The notes under the pieces are model-generated. The model was given only the letters and a program-made list of their open reading frames with translations. It made no database searches and was not told where the DNA came from. The translations under genes were made by a program, and so were the position numbers. Positions 7,684 to 16,426 of a stretch of DNA of 41,777 nt are shown here, piece by piece. Position 1 is the first letter of the stretch, and the number at the start of each line of letters is the position of its first letter. The stretch spans positions 1-41,777 of the forward strand of contig NZ_JAODNW010000027.1 of assembly GCF_025398255.1 (NCBI RefSeq), given 5' to 3'. The DNA comes from Chelativorans intermedius (GTDB lineage: Bacteria; Pseudomonadota; Alphaproteobacteria; Rhizobiales; Rhizobiaceae).

Positions 7684-10047
7684 ATGTCGGCTTTGCCTGT
7701 GTTGGAGGATGGACAGCAGAAGGCGGGCTGGGCTGAACGCCTCGAAATGCTGCGCGCGCTGGAGCGTCAGGTGCTCTGGCTTTCAACCTGGGCGGTCCAT
7801 CACGCCAACGCCATCCGGCCGAAGCGCGACGGCCTGAAAGTCGGCGGCCACCAGTCGTCCAGCGCATCCATCGTCAGCCTGATGACGGCGCTTTATTTCC
7901 ATGCTCTGCGGCCCGAGGACCGGGTCGCGGTCAAGCCGCATGCGTCGCCGGTCTTTCACGCGATTCATTATCTGCTCGGTCGCCAAAGCCTCGATCAGCT
8001 CATCAACTTCCGCGCGGTCGGCGGGGCGCAGTCCTACCCGTCGCGCACCAAGGATGCCGTCGAGGTCGACTTCTCTACCGGCTCGGTCGGCCTCGGCGTG
8101 GCGGCAACGCTCTTCGCCTCGCTCGCCCAGGATATGGTGCTCGCCCGCGACCTTCTGCCGGCGGGACGCCGGCCGGGCCGCATGGTGGCACTGATGGGCG
8201 ATGCCGAGTTCGACGAAGGCAATATCTTCGAGGCCGTGCTCGAAGGCTGGAAGCACGATCTGCGCAATTGCTGGTGGATCGTCGATTACAATCGCCAGAG
8301 CCTCGACGGCGTGATCAGCGACCAACTCGCCCCGAAACTGCGGCGACTGTTCGAGAGCTTCGGCTGGCGGACCAAGACGCTCAAATACGGCCGCAGGCTG
8401 GAAGCCTCCCGCGAGGGGCCGGCCGGCGAAGCATTGCTGAATTGGATTGATGCCTGCCCGAACCAGCTTTATTCGGCGCTCTGCTTCAAGGGCGGAGCGG
8501 CCTGGCGCGAGCGGCTGAAGATCGATCTGTCGGGAACCGCCGGGATCGGCGAATTGCTCGATGCGCATGACGACGAGGCCCTCGGTGAATTGATGGGCAA
8601 TCTCGGCGGACACGACCTGGATACCATTCTCGACGCCTTCGAGAAGGCCGATGACGAGCAGCCGACGCTCTTCCTCGCCTACACCGTCAAGGGCTACCGG
8701 CTGCCGCTCGCCGGCCATAAGGACAACCATGCCGGTCAGTTGACTGCCGCCCAAGTGGCGACCTTCCGCGACTCTCTCGGCATTGCCGAGGGGCAGGAAT
8801 GGGAGCCGTTCGCGGCGACGAGGCTGCCGGAACCGCGCGTTCGGGCATTCCTCAGCTCAGTCCCCTTTGCCGGCCGGAAACCACAACCCGTTGCTCCGGC
8901 TATGCCGGTCAAGCTGATCGCCGTGCCGGAGGGCACAGAAATGTCGACCCAAGAGGCCTTCGGCAAGATCATGACGGCACTCGGTCGCGGTGGCGGAGAG
9001 CTGGCCGAACGGATCGTCACAACCTCGCCCGATGTCACGGTTTCGACCAATCTGTCGGGCTGGGTCAATCGGCGCGGCCTGTTCAGCCGCTTCAAGTCTG
9101 CCGACGTCTTCCAGGCTGAGAAGGTCCCGTCGACACAGAAGTGGCAGGGTCAGCCCGATGGTCGGCATTTCGAGCTCGGCATCGCCGAGAACAATCTGTT
9201 CCTGATGCTGTCACAACTGGGGTTGGCGCATGATTTCTTCGGCACGCGGCTGTTGCCGGTCGGCACCGTCTATGACCCGTTCATCAATCGCGGCCTCGAT
9301 GCACTGATCTATGCCTGCTATCAGGGTTCCCGCTTCATGCTGGCCGCCACCCCGTCCGGCATTACCTTGGCGCCGGAGGGCGGGGCGCATCAGTCGATCA
9401 ACACGCCGTTGATCGGCATGGCCCAAGACGGGCTTGCCTATTTCGAGCCGGCCTTTGCCGATGAGCTCGCCGCCATCATGGAATGGGGCTTTTCCCACAT
9501 GCAGGCCGAGGATGGCGGATCGGTCTACTTGAGGCTTTCGACGCGGCCGCTCGAACAGCCGCAGCGCACTTTGCGGGAAGAAGACAAGGCGGCGATCGTT
9601 ACAGGCGCCTACTGGCTACGCCGGCCCGATCCCGGCACAAAACTCGCCATCGCCTATTGCGGCGCCGTCGCGCCCGAGGCGATCGAGGCGGCTTCCGCCT
9701 TTGGCGAACGCGCGCCCGGCATCGGCGTGCTTGCCATCACCTCGCCCGACCGGCTCTATGCCGGCTGGCAGGGGGCGTGCGAGCGCCGACGCAATGGGGA
9801 GGGGGAAGCCCGCTCGCATGTCGAGACGCTTCTCGGCCTGCTTCCCAGGGATGCGGGCATCGTCACGGTGCAGGACGGTTATCCGGCCGGGCTCGCTTGG
9901 CTCGGCAGCGTGCAGCGCAATCCGGTGCATGCCCTCGGCGTCACATGCTTCGGCCAGAGCGGTGATCTGACCGATCTCTATCGCGAATACGGCCTTGATG
10001 CGGAGGCGGTGTGGTCGGCCGCGCGGGAGGTCGTGGGGCGGCGGTAG
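7684..10047 (+). CDS. TPP-dependent dehydrogenase E1 / transketolase-like enzyme (AceE/MdeB family)
   Basis: 787-residue thiamine-diphosphate enzyme of the homodimeric pyruvate-dehydrogenase E1 class, about 100 residues shorter than AceE. The N-terminal third has HQSSSASIVSLMTALYFHAL and the TPP/Mg motif beginning GDAEFDEGN and ending VDYNRQS. The central domain (HFELGIAENNLFLML, then APEGGAHQS) and C-terminal domain are also AceE-like. It would decarboxylate a 2-oxo acid and pass the acyl group to a lipoyl E2, though no E2 or E3 gene is nearby. Beside an Lrp-type regulator, and upstream of a kinase and PLP lyase, a 2-oxobutyrate or similar short keto acid is a reasonable substrate; this is inference. 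ATG 7684 follows GGGAGG. Confidence 0.88.
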   Translation: MSALPVLEDGQQKAGWAERLEMLRALERQVLWLSTWAVHHANAIRPKRDGLKVGGHQSSSASIVSLMTALYFHALRPEDRVAVKPHASPVFHAIHYLLGRQSLDQLINFRAVGGAQSYPSRTKDAVEVDFSTGSVGLGVAATLFASLAQDMVLARDLLPAGRRPGRMVALMGDAEFDEGNIFEAVLEGWKHDLRNCWWIVDYNRQSLDGVISDQLAPKLRRLFESFGWRTKTLKYGRRLEASREGPAGEALLNWIDACPNQLYSALCFKGGAAWRERLKIDLSGTAGIGELLDAHDDEALGELMGNLGGHDLDTILDAFEKADDEQPTLFLAYTVKGYRLPLAGHKDNHAGQLTAAQVATFRDSLGIAEGQEWEPFAATRLPEPRVRAFLSSVPFAGRKPQPVAPAMPVKLIAVPEGTEMSTQEAFGKIMTALGRGGGELAERIVTTSPDVTVSTNLSGWVNRRGLFSRFKSADVFQAEKVPSTQKWQGQPDGRHFELGIAENNLFLMLSQLGLAHDFFGTRLLPVGTVYDPFINRGLDALIYACYQGSRFMLAATPSGITLAPEGGAHQSINTPLIGMAQDGLAYFEPAFADELAAIMEWGFSHMQAEDGGSVYLRLSTRPLEQPQRTLREEDKAAIVTGAYWLRRPDPGTKLAIAYCGAVAPEAIEAASAFGERAPGIGVLAITSPDRLYAGWQGACERRRNGEGEARSHVETLLGLLPRDAGIVTVQDGYPAGLAWLGSVQRNPVHALGVTCFGQSGDLTDLYREYGLDAEAVWSAAREVVGRR

Positions 10048-10191
10048 TCCGGGCTCGCGTCGAGAGCCGGTCGCACGCTTCCTCTTACCGTTCGTGTGCC
10101 AGAGTAGGCTTGCTCGGCCGCCATCGGGTAATCGGATTGATGCGCGACCCAAGGGCCTGACCCAAGTCTCGCTTCGACCGATGGAGAACGC

Positions 10192-10890
10192 TTACCCTGA
10201 AGATTCCGCCGAAGGAGAGCTGCCAACACCTTGGAAGGCATTCTGCAGCCTCCCAATCCGGACGAGGTCGGCAAGTGCTCCGCGAATCTGCGGCCAGGGA
10301 AATTCCGGGCAACCCTTGCACCATTCGCCCTCTGCTAGGACGGCATCGAGTTTGGCGGCGACGCCGGCAAGCGAATGGGCCGGAGCTGCCCACAGCGTCT
10401 CGATCAGCTGGCGCTCGCGTTCTGCGGCCTCTTCCTCGACATGTTTTGCTTGCGAATAGCCGATCGTTTCGTCGGCGGCATCCCAGCGCGCCTGATGGGC
10501 GATGAGATCGGCTCGCGCCCGCGCGCGCAACGAGGATGTCGCAGGCTCGCAGCCGAGAAGGTCGTCGAGTTCTTCCATTGAGACGATCGGCACCGGCTCA
10601 GGTTCGCCAGGCGCCGCCACAACAATGCGCGGAAAGCCGATCTCCTTGACCAGCCGTGTTTCCAATCGCTGCTGCTTGCGGCATGCCGCGGCGGTTTTCT
10701 CGTGAGCGGTCAGCCATTCCTGCCATAGAGCAAAGGCCATGTCGGGGACGTGCCGGGTTTCTTCGGGCGATCTTGCACTGACTGGGCCAGAAATGTGGGA
10801 GGCGCTTGCCAGAGATACCGTCGCGGTGCCCACCAGCAGTCTGCGGCGGGTGACGGAAGACAGACTCGTGCTATGGTCGGAATCAGCCAT
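10192..10890 (-). CDS. Hypothetical protein with twin-arginine-like signal
   Basis: 232 residues; I do not recognise the family. The N-terminus has TRRRLLVGTATVSLA, a twin-arginine-like motif plus hydrophobic stretch ending near an Ala-rich cleavage site (about residue 40). The rest is helical and charged, with a CKGC pair near residue 195. The segment HEKTAAACRKQQRLE resembles the start of a phage- or plasmid-type hypothetical family seen in rhizobia. ATG 10890 follows AGGAG by nine bases. It is divergent from the HTH gene at 11047, with operators between. The signal may be cryptic, since the remainder looks like a cytoplasmic helical protein. Confidence 0.7.
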   Translation of the reverse strand: MADSDHSTSLSSVTRRRLLVGTATVSLASASHISGPVSARSPEETRHVPDMAFALWQEWLTAHEKTAAACRKQQRLETRLVKEIGFPRIVVAAPGEPEPVPIVSMEELDDLLGCEPATSSLRARARADLIAHQARWDAADETIGYSQAKHVEEEAAERERQLIETLWAAPAHSLAGVAAKLDAVLAEGEWCKGCPEFPWPQIRGALADLVRIGRLQNAFQGVGSSPSAESSG

Positions 10891-10923
10891 GATCCGAGCT
10901 CCTGGTTAGCTGGATTGTGGTCA

Positions 10924-10964
10924 GGCTGCTGAAGGTGGTCGTTACACCGTCAGCAGCCGCTTTT
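10924..10964. other. Strong stem-loop in a divergent intergenic region
   Basis: GGCTGCTGA (10924-10932) pairs perfectly with TCAGCAGCC (10950-10958). A nested GGTG/CACC stem lies inside, and GC plus TTTT (10961-10964) follow on the plus strand. It looks like an intrinsic terminator reading plus, yet it lies in the upstream region of both divergent neighbours. It may insulate the HTH operon, or form a leader structure in the minus-strand transcript. Confidence 0.5.
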
Positions 10965-10979
10965 CATTTGATCAACGAA

Positions 10980-11046
10980 ATCGTATCGGCGATACGATAA
11001 TCTGAGTGCGCTAGCAGATCAACAAAAATCGTATCCGTGTTACGAA
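10980..11046. promoter_or_regulatory. Tandem palindromic operators upstream of HTH gene
   Basis: A perfect 19-base dyad at 10980-10998 (ATCGTATCG, central G, CGATACGAT). A degenerate copy with the same geometry sits at 11028-11046 (ATCGTATCC, G, TGTTACGAA) and ends at the base before the start codon. Centres are 48 bases apart. This is what an autoregulated HTH repressor would use, and the second copy would block initiation. Confidence 0.65.
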
Positions 11047-11274
11047 ATGAATGCGATCCAATGTAAGATGGCGCGCGCCGCGCTCGGATGGGGAACTCGG
11101 GACTTGGCTCGAAATGCTCGCGTATCACCCGATACCATCGCGCGCTTGGAGCGTGGCGAGCAGCTGAAGTGCTCAACGATCACCGCGATTCGCGCCGCAT
11201 TCGAGAACGCCGGCATTGAATTCATCCCCGCGAATGGCGGGGGCCCGGGCGTTCGTCTCGCGAAATCCCGGTAG
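11047..11274 (+). CDS. Small XRE-type helix-turn-helix regulator
   Basis: 75-residue single-domain DNA-binding protein. QCKMARAALGWGTRDLARNA with SPDTIARLERGE is a Cro/CI helix-turn-helix, followed by the IRAAFENAGIEFI segment usual in short rhizobial XRE proteins. No ribosome binding site precedes ATG 11047; instead the operator abuts the start, so the message may be leaderless or nearly so. The GHMP kinase gene follows 74 bases later on the same strand, suggesting one operon under self-repression. Confidence 0.88.
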   Translation: MNAIQCKMARAALGWGTRDLARNARVSPDTIARLERGEQLKCSTITAIRAAFENAGIEFIPANGGGPGVRLAKSR

Positions 11275-11348
11275 CATCCCAAGATCTGGCGAGTGACAGA
11301 AACCTGAAACCGTTCACATGATTGGCCTCCTATCCGGAGGATCATGCG

Positions 11349-12332
11349 ATGGTCTCGGGCAAATCGGCACCGCGCGGCCGCCGATCCGGTGGCGGAGCCA
11401 ACAGCACCGACAGGCAGACTGAGCGTCGGCTTCAGGTCGGGGTTGGCCGCGCGATGGCGCATCATGGCGAACTCTTGCAGGGTGTCTTCGAAGGTGCGGA
11501 TGGAAAACTCCATCGCGGGCTAATCACCCTGCCACTGGCCGCACAGCAATCGACAGTCACCTTCTGGCCGGGAGGGAAGGGCGGCATCCGCACCCGGCCG
11601 ACGGACCGCAGGAAGGCCGCCCGGGCAGCGGCGCTGACGCTCGAACTTCTGGGTTTTGCCAATGTCGGTGGCGATCTCACCATCGAAAGCGACATTCCTG
11701 TGGGCCACGGCTATGGCTCGTCGACGGCCGACGTCATGGCGGCGATCCGTGCGGCGGCCGCAGCAGCCGGTGCGACGCTGCGCCGCTCAACGGTTTGCCG
11801 GCTGGCGGTCGAAGCCGAGGGGGCGAGTGATGCCATCGCCTATGGCGACCAGGCGGTGCTGTTCGCGCATCGCGAGGGCCGCATCCTCGAACATTTCGGC
11901 GGCGAGTATCCGCCGCTCCTGGTGGTCGGCTTCCGGACCGGCGGTGCGAGACCGATCGACACGCTCGGCCTGCCGCGGGCGCGCTATGATGGCCAGGAGA
12001 TCGAGCAGTTCCGTGTTCTGCGCGGCCTGGCATCTCACGCGATCCGGCAGCAGGATCCCCGCTTGATCGGTCGCGTCGCCACCGCGAGCGCCCGCATCAG
12101 CCAGCATCATCTCGCCAAGCCGCGCTTCGAGGCGGTGACCGATTTGGCCGAGGCGCATGGCGCGTGCGGTGTCCAGGTCGCCCACAGCGGCACGCTGATG
12201 GGCGTGCTCTTCGATGCCGATGAAGGCGGCGTCGCGACACGTACTACCGCATTGGCCAAGACACTGCGGCAGGCCGGATTCAAAGGGATCGTGACCTTTG
12301 CCGTCAATGTCGACGGAGTTTTCCTGCAATGA
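11349..12332 (+). CDS. GHMP-family kinase, L-threonine kinase (PduX)-like
   Basis: 327-residue small-molecule kinase. The GRAMAHHGELLQG segment near the N-terminus matches the xxSCGELIQG opening of PduX-type threonine kinases, and IPVGHGYGSSTADVMAAIRA is the GHMP ATP-binding Gly/Ser loop. A C-terminal AHSGTLMGVLFD loop closes the active site. The open frame begins at TTG 11322, but ATG 11349 lies eight bases after a strong GGAGG, so I chose it. It overlaps the PLP enzyme gene by four bases. Known PduX proteins make O-phospho-L-threonine for cobalamin side chains. No cobalamin genes are here; the adjacent lyase suggests a catabolic role or a route to a modified amino acid. Confidence 0.85.
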   Translation: MVSGKSAPRGRRSGGGANSTDRQTERRLQVGVGRAMAHHGELLQGVFEGADGKLHRGLITLPLAAQQSTVTFWPGGKGGIRTRPTDRRKAARAAALTLELLGFANVGGDLTIESDIPVGHGYGSSTADVMAAIRAAAAAAGATLRRSTVCRLAVEAEGASDAIAYGDQAVLFAHREGRILEHFGGEYPPLLVVGFRTGGARPIDTLGLPRARYDGQEIEQFRVLRGLASHAIRQQDPRLIGRVATASARISQHHLAKPRFEAVTDLAEAHGACGVQVAHSGTLMGVLFDADEGGVATRTTALAKTLRQAGFKGIVTFAVNVDGVFLQ

Positions 12333-13363
12333 GCGGCGAAGGTGATTTCCTTGCCGCCTATGAAACGCCGCGCCTCGCGCGCTTGGCCCCCAATCTCTTC
12401 GCCGCCTGCTTCCCGCTGATGAAGCTGCTGCCGGCCCGCTTCATGCTTGAGCGTGCCGAAGCCACCGGCCATCTGCAGCACGGCGGGCCAGTCGCGGAAA
12501 CCACCTCGGGTACCTTCGGCCTGGCGCTTGCCTTGCTGGCCGCGGTGCGCGGGTTTGATCTCACTCTGGTCAGCGCCGCCAGCCTGATCGACGATAGGCT
12601 CAGGCGCCGCCTGGAGTTCCTGGGCGCCATTGTCCATATCATTGACGACCCCGAAGGTTCCGGCGCCCAGCGCGAGCGGCTCGCGCAGCTCCATACGATC
12701 CTGGAAGACCGTCCGGAGACATTTTGGCCACGGCAGTACGACAATCCCGATAACCGGATGGCCTATGGCCGGCTCGCCGAATGGATTACCCGCGAGATCG
12801 GCCGCGTCGATTGCCTTGTCGGCTGTGTTGGCTCCGGCGGCTCCCTGTGCGGTACCGGTGGCTTCCTGCGCGAGGTCTTCCCGGACTTGACGATCATCGC
12901 TGTCGACACCCATCGCAGCGTCCTGTTCGGTCACGCGCCCGGCCGGCGGCTTCTGCGCGGCCTCGGCAACTCTCTCGTGCCGTCAAACCTGCGCCATGAG
13001 ATGGTCGACGAGGTCCATTGGGTCGGCGCGTTTCCTGCATTTGCTTCGGCGCACCGACTTCACCATGACCATGCCCTCTTCATGGGGCCGACCAGCGGGG
13101 CGGCAGCGCTCGTGGCGGCGTGGTACGCGCGCAAGCATCCCGATGCGGTGATCTTTGTCATCCTGCCCGATGAAGGTCACCGCTATCAGCACACGGTCTA
13201 TGATGATGGCTGGCTTGCGGCGCTTGAGGGCTGGCCGGCGGCTGTTCCCGACGAACCTGAAACGCTCGCGCGAATCGAGGCGCGAGGGGAGGGCGAATGG
13301 ACACGCCTTGTCTGGCACCGCAAACCGCTGGCCACAATGATCGGGGCCGAGCGTGGCGTGTAG
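12329..13363 (+). CDS. PLP-dependent lyase/synthase, cysteine-synthase fold
   Basis: 344-residue fold-type II PLP enzyme. The likely Schiff-base lysine is Lys32: the MKLLPARFMLERAEATG segment keeps the family spacing of 15 residues from Lys to the Gly that ends the following helix. TTSGTFGLALA is the substrate/phosphate loop and GCVGSGGSLCGTGG the cofactor-phosphate loop. The usual N-terminal sequence around the lysine (GSxKDR) is altered, so specificity probably differs from ordinary O-acetylserine sulfhydrylase. Coupled by four-base overlap to a threonine-kinase-like gene, it may act on a phosphorylated amino acid, either eliminating phosphate to give a keto acid or exchanging it; this is inference. 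Confidence 0.87.
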   Translation: MSGEGDFLAAYETPRLARLAPNLFAACFPLMKLLPARFMLERAEATGHLQHGGPVAETTSGTFGLALALLAAVRGFDLTLVSAASLIDDRLRRRLEFLGAIVHIIDDPEGSGAQRERLAQLHTILEDRPETFWPRQYDNPDNRMAYGRLAEWITREIGRVDCLVGCVGSGGSLCGTGGFLREVFPDLTIIAVDTHRSVLFGHAPGRRLLRGLGNSLVPSNLRHEMVDEVHWVGAFPAFASAHRLHHDHALFMGPTSGAAALVAAWYARKHPDAVIFVILPDEGHRYQHTVYDDGWLAALEGWPAAVPDEPETLARIEARGEGEWTRLVWHRKPLATMIGAERGV

Positions 13364-13370
13364 ATCGTCA

Positions 13371-13399
13371 GCCTTGCATTGTAGTCACCAATGCAAGGC
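13371..13399. terminator. Terminator-like hairpin between convergent genes
   Basis: GCCTTGCATT (13371-13380) and AATGCAAGGC (13390-13399) form a perfect ten-base stem with a nine-base loop, a few bases after the PLP gene stop and before the convergent transporter operon ends. No clear T-run follows on either strand, so termination efficiency is uncertain. Confidence 0.55.
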
Positions 13400-13498
13400 T
13401 TCGACCACGCTTCTTTCGGTGAGTATTGCCGAGCGGGGGTCGCGCACCATTGTCCGATGCTCCTGGAAGCTACCCCGCCGCCCATGCGCAAGTTCTTG

Positions 13499-15004
13499 TC
13501 ACGCCACATTGCCGGACCTCTGCCAGCGCAGTTGCCGCATCAGCGGAAGGACCAGCGTCAGCGTCGCAATAACGAGGAAGGCGAGGCTGATCGGGCTTGT
13601 GACGAAAAGCACCGGACTGCCGAAGCCAAGGATCAGGCCTTGACGGAGATTTTCCTCAAGCAGCGAGCCGAGCAGGAACGCAAGGAGCAGCGGCGCGAGA
13701 TCGAAGCCACTTTTTCTGAGGCCATAGGCAAGGAAACCGCAAATGATGACGACGCCGACATCGAACAGGCTGTTGTTGATGGAAAAGGCGCCGATCACGC
13801 AGAAGATCAGGATCGATGGGGCCATCATCGCCGGCGGGATGCGCAGCAACAGCACGAAGACGCGGATGAGCGGCACGTTGAGAACAATCAGCATGGCGTT
13901 GCCGATCAGCATGCTGGCGATCACGCCCCAGAAGAGCTCGGGGTGGTCGATGATGAGCCGCGGGCCGGGCACGACGCCTTGCATGAGGAGCCCGCCCATG
14001 ATGACTCCGATCACCGCATTGGCGGGAATGCCGAGGCACAGGAGCGGGATGAAGCTCGCCTGCGCGGCGGCGTTGTTAGCGCTTTCCGGCCCGGCCAGCC
14101 CCTCGATCGCTCCCTTGCCGAACCGCTCCGGCGACCGCGAGAGGCGCTTTTCCATGACGTAGCTGGCAAAGCTCGCGATCAGCGCGCCGCCACCGGGAAG
14201 AAGGCCGAGAAAAAAGCCGAGCGCCGTGCCCCGCGTCATCGGTATGGCGGAATCCTTCCAGTCCTTGGCGTCAGGCAGCAGATCGCGCAGGCGGTAGCGT
14301 GCCGACAATGCCGGAGTGAAGTCGCGTTGGCGCTCGGCGAGGATCAGCACCTCGCTGACCCCGAACATGCCCATGGCGAGGACGGCGACGTGGAATCCGT
14401 CGCGCAGATAAGGGATGGAAAAGGTGTAGCGTTCCTCGCCCGAGACGAGATCGACGCCGACGGAGGAAAGCAGGAGACCGAGCGCTACCATGGCCCAGGC
14501 ACGGATGCGTGGCCCCTCGCCGATATTGGCGGCAAGGGTCAGGCCGAACACCACGAGGGCGGTCTTCTCGACCGGACCAAAGGCCAGCGCCGTCGAGGCG
14601 AAGGCCGGACCCACCAGCGCGATCACGAAGGTCGCCACGACGCCGGCGATGAAGCTCGCAAAGGCAGTGATGCCGAGCGCCACGCCGGCGCGGCCGGCCT
14701 GCGCCATCGGATAGCCGTCGAAGCAGCTGACCACGCTCGCTGCTTCCCCCGGCACGCGGAGCAGGATCGAGGCCGTCGAGCCGCCATAGAGCGACCCATA
14801 GTAGATGCCGGCGAGCAGGATGACCGCAGCGGTCGGCTCCAGCATGATCGAGACCGGCAGCAGCAGGCTGATGGTTGCGGTCGGACCGAGACCCGGCAGG
14901 ATGCCGATTGCGGTGCCAAGGACAGCGCCTAGGAAGGCGACGGCAAGATTGGTGGGCTCAAGGGCAACGCCCAGCCCGCCCATCAGATTGACCATGGCAT
15001 CCAT
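13499..15004 (-). CDS. tctA: Tripartite tricarboxylate transporter, large permease (TctA type)
   Basis: 501-residue integral membrane protein with about 11-12 hydrophobic helices. The hallmark N-terminal segment LPGLGPTATISLLLP and repeated PGEAASVV / GLLPGGGALIASF motifs define the TctA family. It is the main channel of a secondary, ion-driven importer that works with a periplasmic receptor and a four-helix small subunit. The ATG at 15004 follows directly after the TAA of the small-subunit gene, so the two are translationally coupled; ATG 14995 is an alternative. It is the last gene of the minus-strand operon that starts with an IclR regulator. The substrate is some carboxylate, not determinable from sequence. 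Confidence 0.95.
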   Translation of the reverse strand: MDAMVNLMGGLGVALEPTNLAVAFLGAVLGTAIGILPGLGPTATISLLLPVSIMLEPTAAVILLAGIYYGSLYGGSTASILLRVPGEAASVVSCFDGYPMAQAGRAGVALGITAFASFIAGVVATFVIALVGPAFASTALAFGPVEKTALVVFGLTLAANIGEGPRIRAWAMVALGLLLSSVGVDLVSGEERYTFSIPYLRDGFHVAVLAMGMFGVSEVLILAERQRDFTPALSARYRLRDLLPDAKDWKDSAIPMTRGTALGFFLGLLPGGGALIASFASYVMEKRLSRSPERFGKGAIEGLAGPESANNAAAQASFIPLLCLGIPANAVIGVIMGGLLMQGVVPGPRLIIDHPELFWGVIASMLIGNAMLIVLNVPLIRVFVLLLRIPPAMMAPSILIFCVIGAFSINNSLFDVGVVIICGFLAYGLRKSGFDLAPLLLAFLLGSLLEENLRQGLILGFGSPVLFVTSPISLAFLVIATLTLVLPLMRQLRWQRSGNVA

Positions 15005-15442
15005 TTATCCGATCCCCAAAATACCCACTGGCAGTGGCACGCTGAGAAAATAGCGAAAGACGCCCCAGGACAGCGCGGCCAGCACTACGGCCACGACAAG
15101 CGCGTGTGCCCAGGAGCGGTTTTCGATCCCGCGCAACACCCCGAGGATGAGGCCGAGCGTGGCAATGACTGCGCCAAGAGGCTTCATTGCGAGCCCAAAT
15201 CCGGCGACCGCGGCTGCGTAGCGCAAGAGCCGTCTGCGATCGACCGGCTCGTCCTCAGCCTCTGCGATCTCGCCCTGAATGGCCGCAGCGATGGAGGTGG
15301 CGAACAGCAGCGCTCCGGCGGCGAAAGGGAACAGGCCCGGTCCTGGCCGGTCCATCGTCCACAGGCCGAGTCGCCACGCCATTGCCGCGGCGGCAAGCCC
15401 GACCGCCGCGAGGCAGATCGCGCTCAACCGGGCCGCGTTCAT
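15005..15442 (-). CDS. tctB: Tripartite tricarboxylate transporter, small permease (TctB type)
   Basis: 145-residue membrane protein with four predicted helices, including LSAICLAAVGLAAAAMA, LFPFAAGALLFATSIAAAI and VAVVLAALSWGVFRYF. The motif GPGLFPF after helix one and the closing LPVGILGIG are typical of TctB. The open frame extends further upstream, but that part overlaps the receptor gene out of frame. ATG 15442 overlaps the receptor stop in an ATGA and is the sensible start. It would sit in the membrane beside TctA and stabilise the complex. Confidence 0.9.
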   Translation of the reverse strand: MNAARLSAICLAAVGLAAAAMAWRLGLWTMDRPGPGLFPFAAGALLFATSIAAAIQGEIAEAEDEPVDRRRLLRYAAAVAGFGLAMKPLGAVIATLGLILGVLRGIENRSWAHALVVAVVLAALSWGVFRYFLSVPLPVGILGIG

Positions 15443-16401
15443 GGACGCAGCCCAAGGGTGTCGATCTGCCGGCCAATCTCGCGATAGCCGTCGACCACGG
15501 TCTGCGTGAAGCTGGCGTTGTCGGCATAGACCCTGTGGCCGTGCAGGGTCTTGAGGAAGCCCTTGTAGGCGTCGCTTGCCGTCATCTCCTCGAGGAGTTC
15601 CTCCCACCACGAAACGATCTCAGCCGGCAGATCGGCTGGCCCGAACAGGCCATAGGCGGCGGGAATGGCGAGCGGATAGCCACGTGTCTTGAAGGTCGGC
15701 AGCTCAGGCTGTTCGGGAATTGGATCCGGCCCCGTCTCGATCAGCAGGCGGATGGAGCCGGCTTCCAGATGCGGGCCGTAGCCGGAAGCGACCACCGCGT
15801 CGATATGGCCGCCGAGCAGCGCGGTGACCGCCTCGGAGCCGCCGCCGAACGGCACGAATACCGCCTCGACCCCTTCCTGACGAAAGGCGGCTTCGGTGGC
15901 GATGTGTGCCAGTCCGCGTGGTGCGGCCGTCGCCCATCTGAGCCGACCCGGATTGGCTCTGGCGTGATCGAGTAGTTCGTCCCAGGTCGCAAACGGGCTG
16001 TCCGCGTGCACGAAGAGCGGAATCGAGATGCCTGCATAGGCGGCGACATAGGTGAAGTCCTTCGCCGGATCGTAGGGCACTTTCTGGATGTGAGGGGCCA
16101 CCATCAGGGGGCTTACGGAAAAGAGCGACAGGATTGAACCGTCCGGCTTGGCGCGGGCCACCTGGTCGGTGGCGATCGTGCCGCCCGCCCCTGGCCGGAA
16201 ATCGAGTGTTACGGCCAAATCGCGGGCGGATTTGGCATATTTGGCGACGGTGCGCGCTGCGAGGTCACCAGCGCCACCAGCGGCAAAGCCGACGACAATA
16301 GTGGCGTCCCCGGCCGGATAGGGACGTGCGGCGGCGAGCACCGGCAATGGCAGGGGAGCTGCGGCCAGTGTTGAGCCGATCAAAAAGCTGCGTCGATCCA
16401 T
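15439..16401 (-). CDS. tctC: Tripartite tricarboxylate transporter receptor (TctC/Bug family)
   Basis: 320-residue periplasmic solute-binding protein. The N-terminus MDRRSFLIGSTLAAAPLPL has a twin-arginine-like motif and a signal peptide ending near ALA-A (about residue 24). The Bug-family core follows: VVGFAAGGAGDLAARTVAKY near residue 36-55, FRPGAGGTIATDQVA, and VPFGGGSEAVTALLGGHIDA. This receptor would capture a carboxylate and deliver it to the TctAB permease encoded downstream. A clear AAAGGAG precedes ATG 16401. It lies 25 bases after the threonine-synthase-like gene in the same operon. Confidence 0.93.
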   Translation of the reverse strand: MDRRSFLIGSTLAAAPLPLPVLAAARPYPAGDATIVVGFAAGGAGDLAARTVAKYAKSARDLAVTLDFRPGAGGTIATDQVARAKPDGSILSLFSVSPLMVAPHIQKVPYDPAKDFTYVAAYAGISIPLFVHADSPFATWDELLDHARANPGRLRWATAAPRGLAHIATEAAFRQEGVEAVFVPFGGGSEAVTALLGGHIDAVVASGYGPHLEAGSIRLLIETGPDPIPEQPELPTFKTRGYPLAIPAAYGLFGPADLPAEIVSWWEELLEEMTASDAYKGFLKTLHGHRVYADNASFTQTVVDGYREIGRQIDTLGLRP

Positions 16402-16426
16402 ATTCCCACTCCTTTGTCTGTTCTTC

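Noticed and set aside
13391-14932. Plus-strand 513-codon frame opposite tctA
   Set aside because: Dominated by Asp, Arg, His and Gln, typical of an antisense frame to a membrane protein gene.
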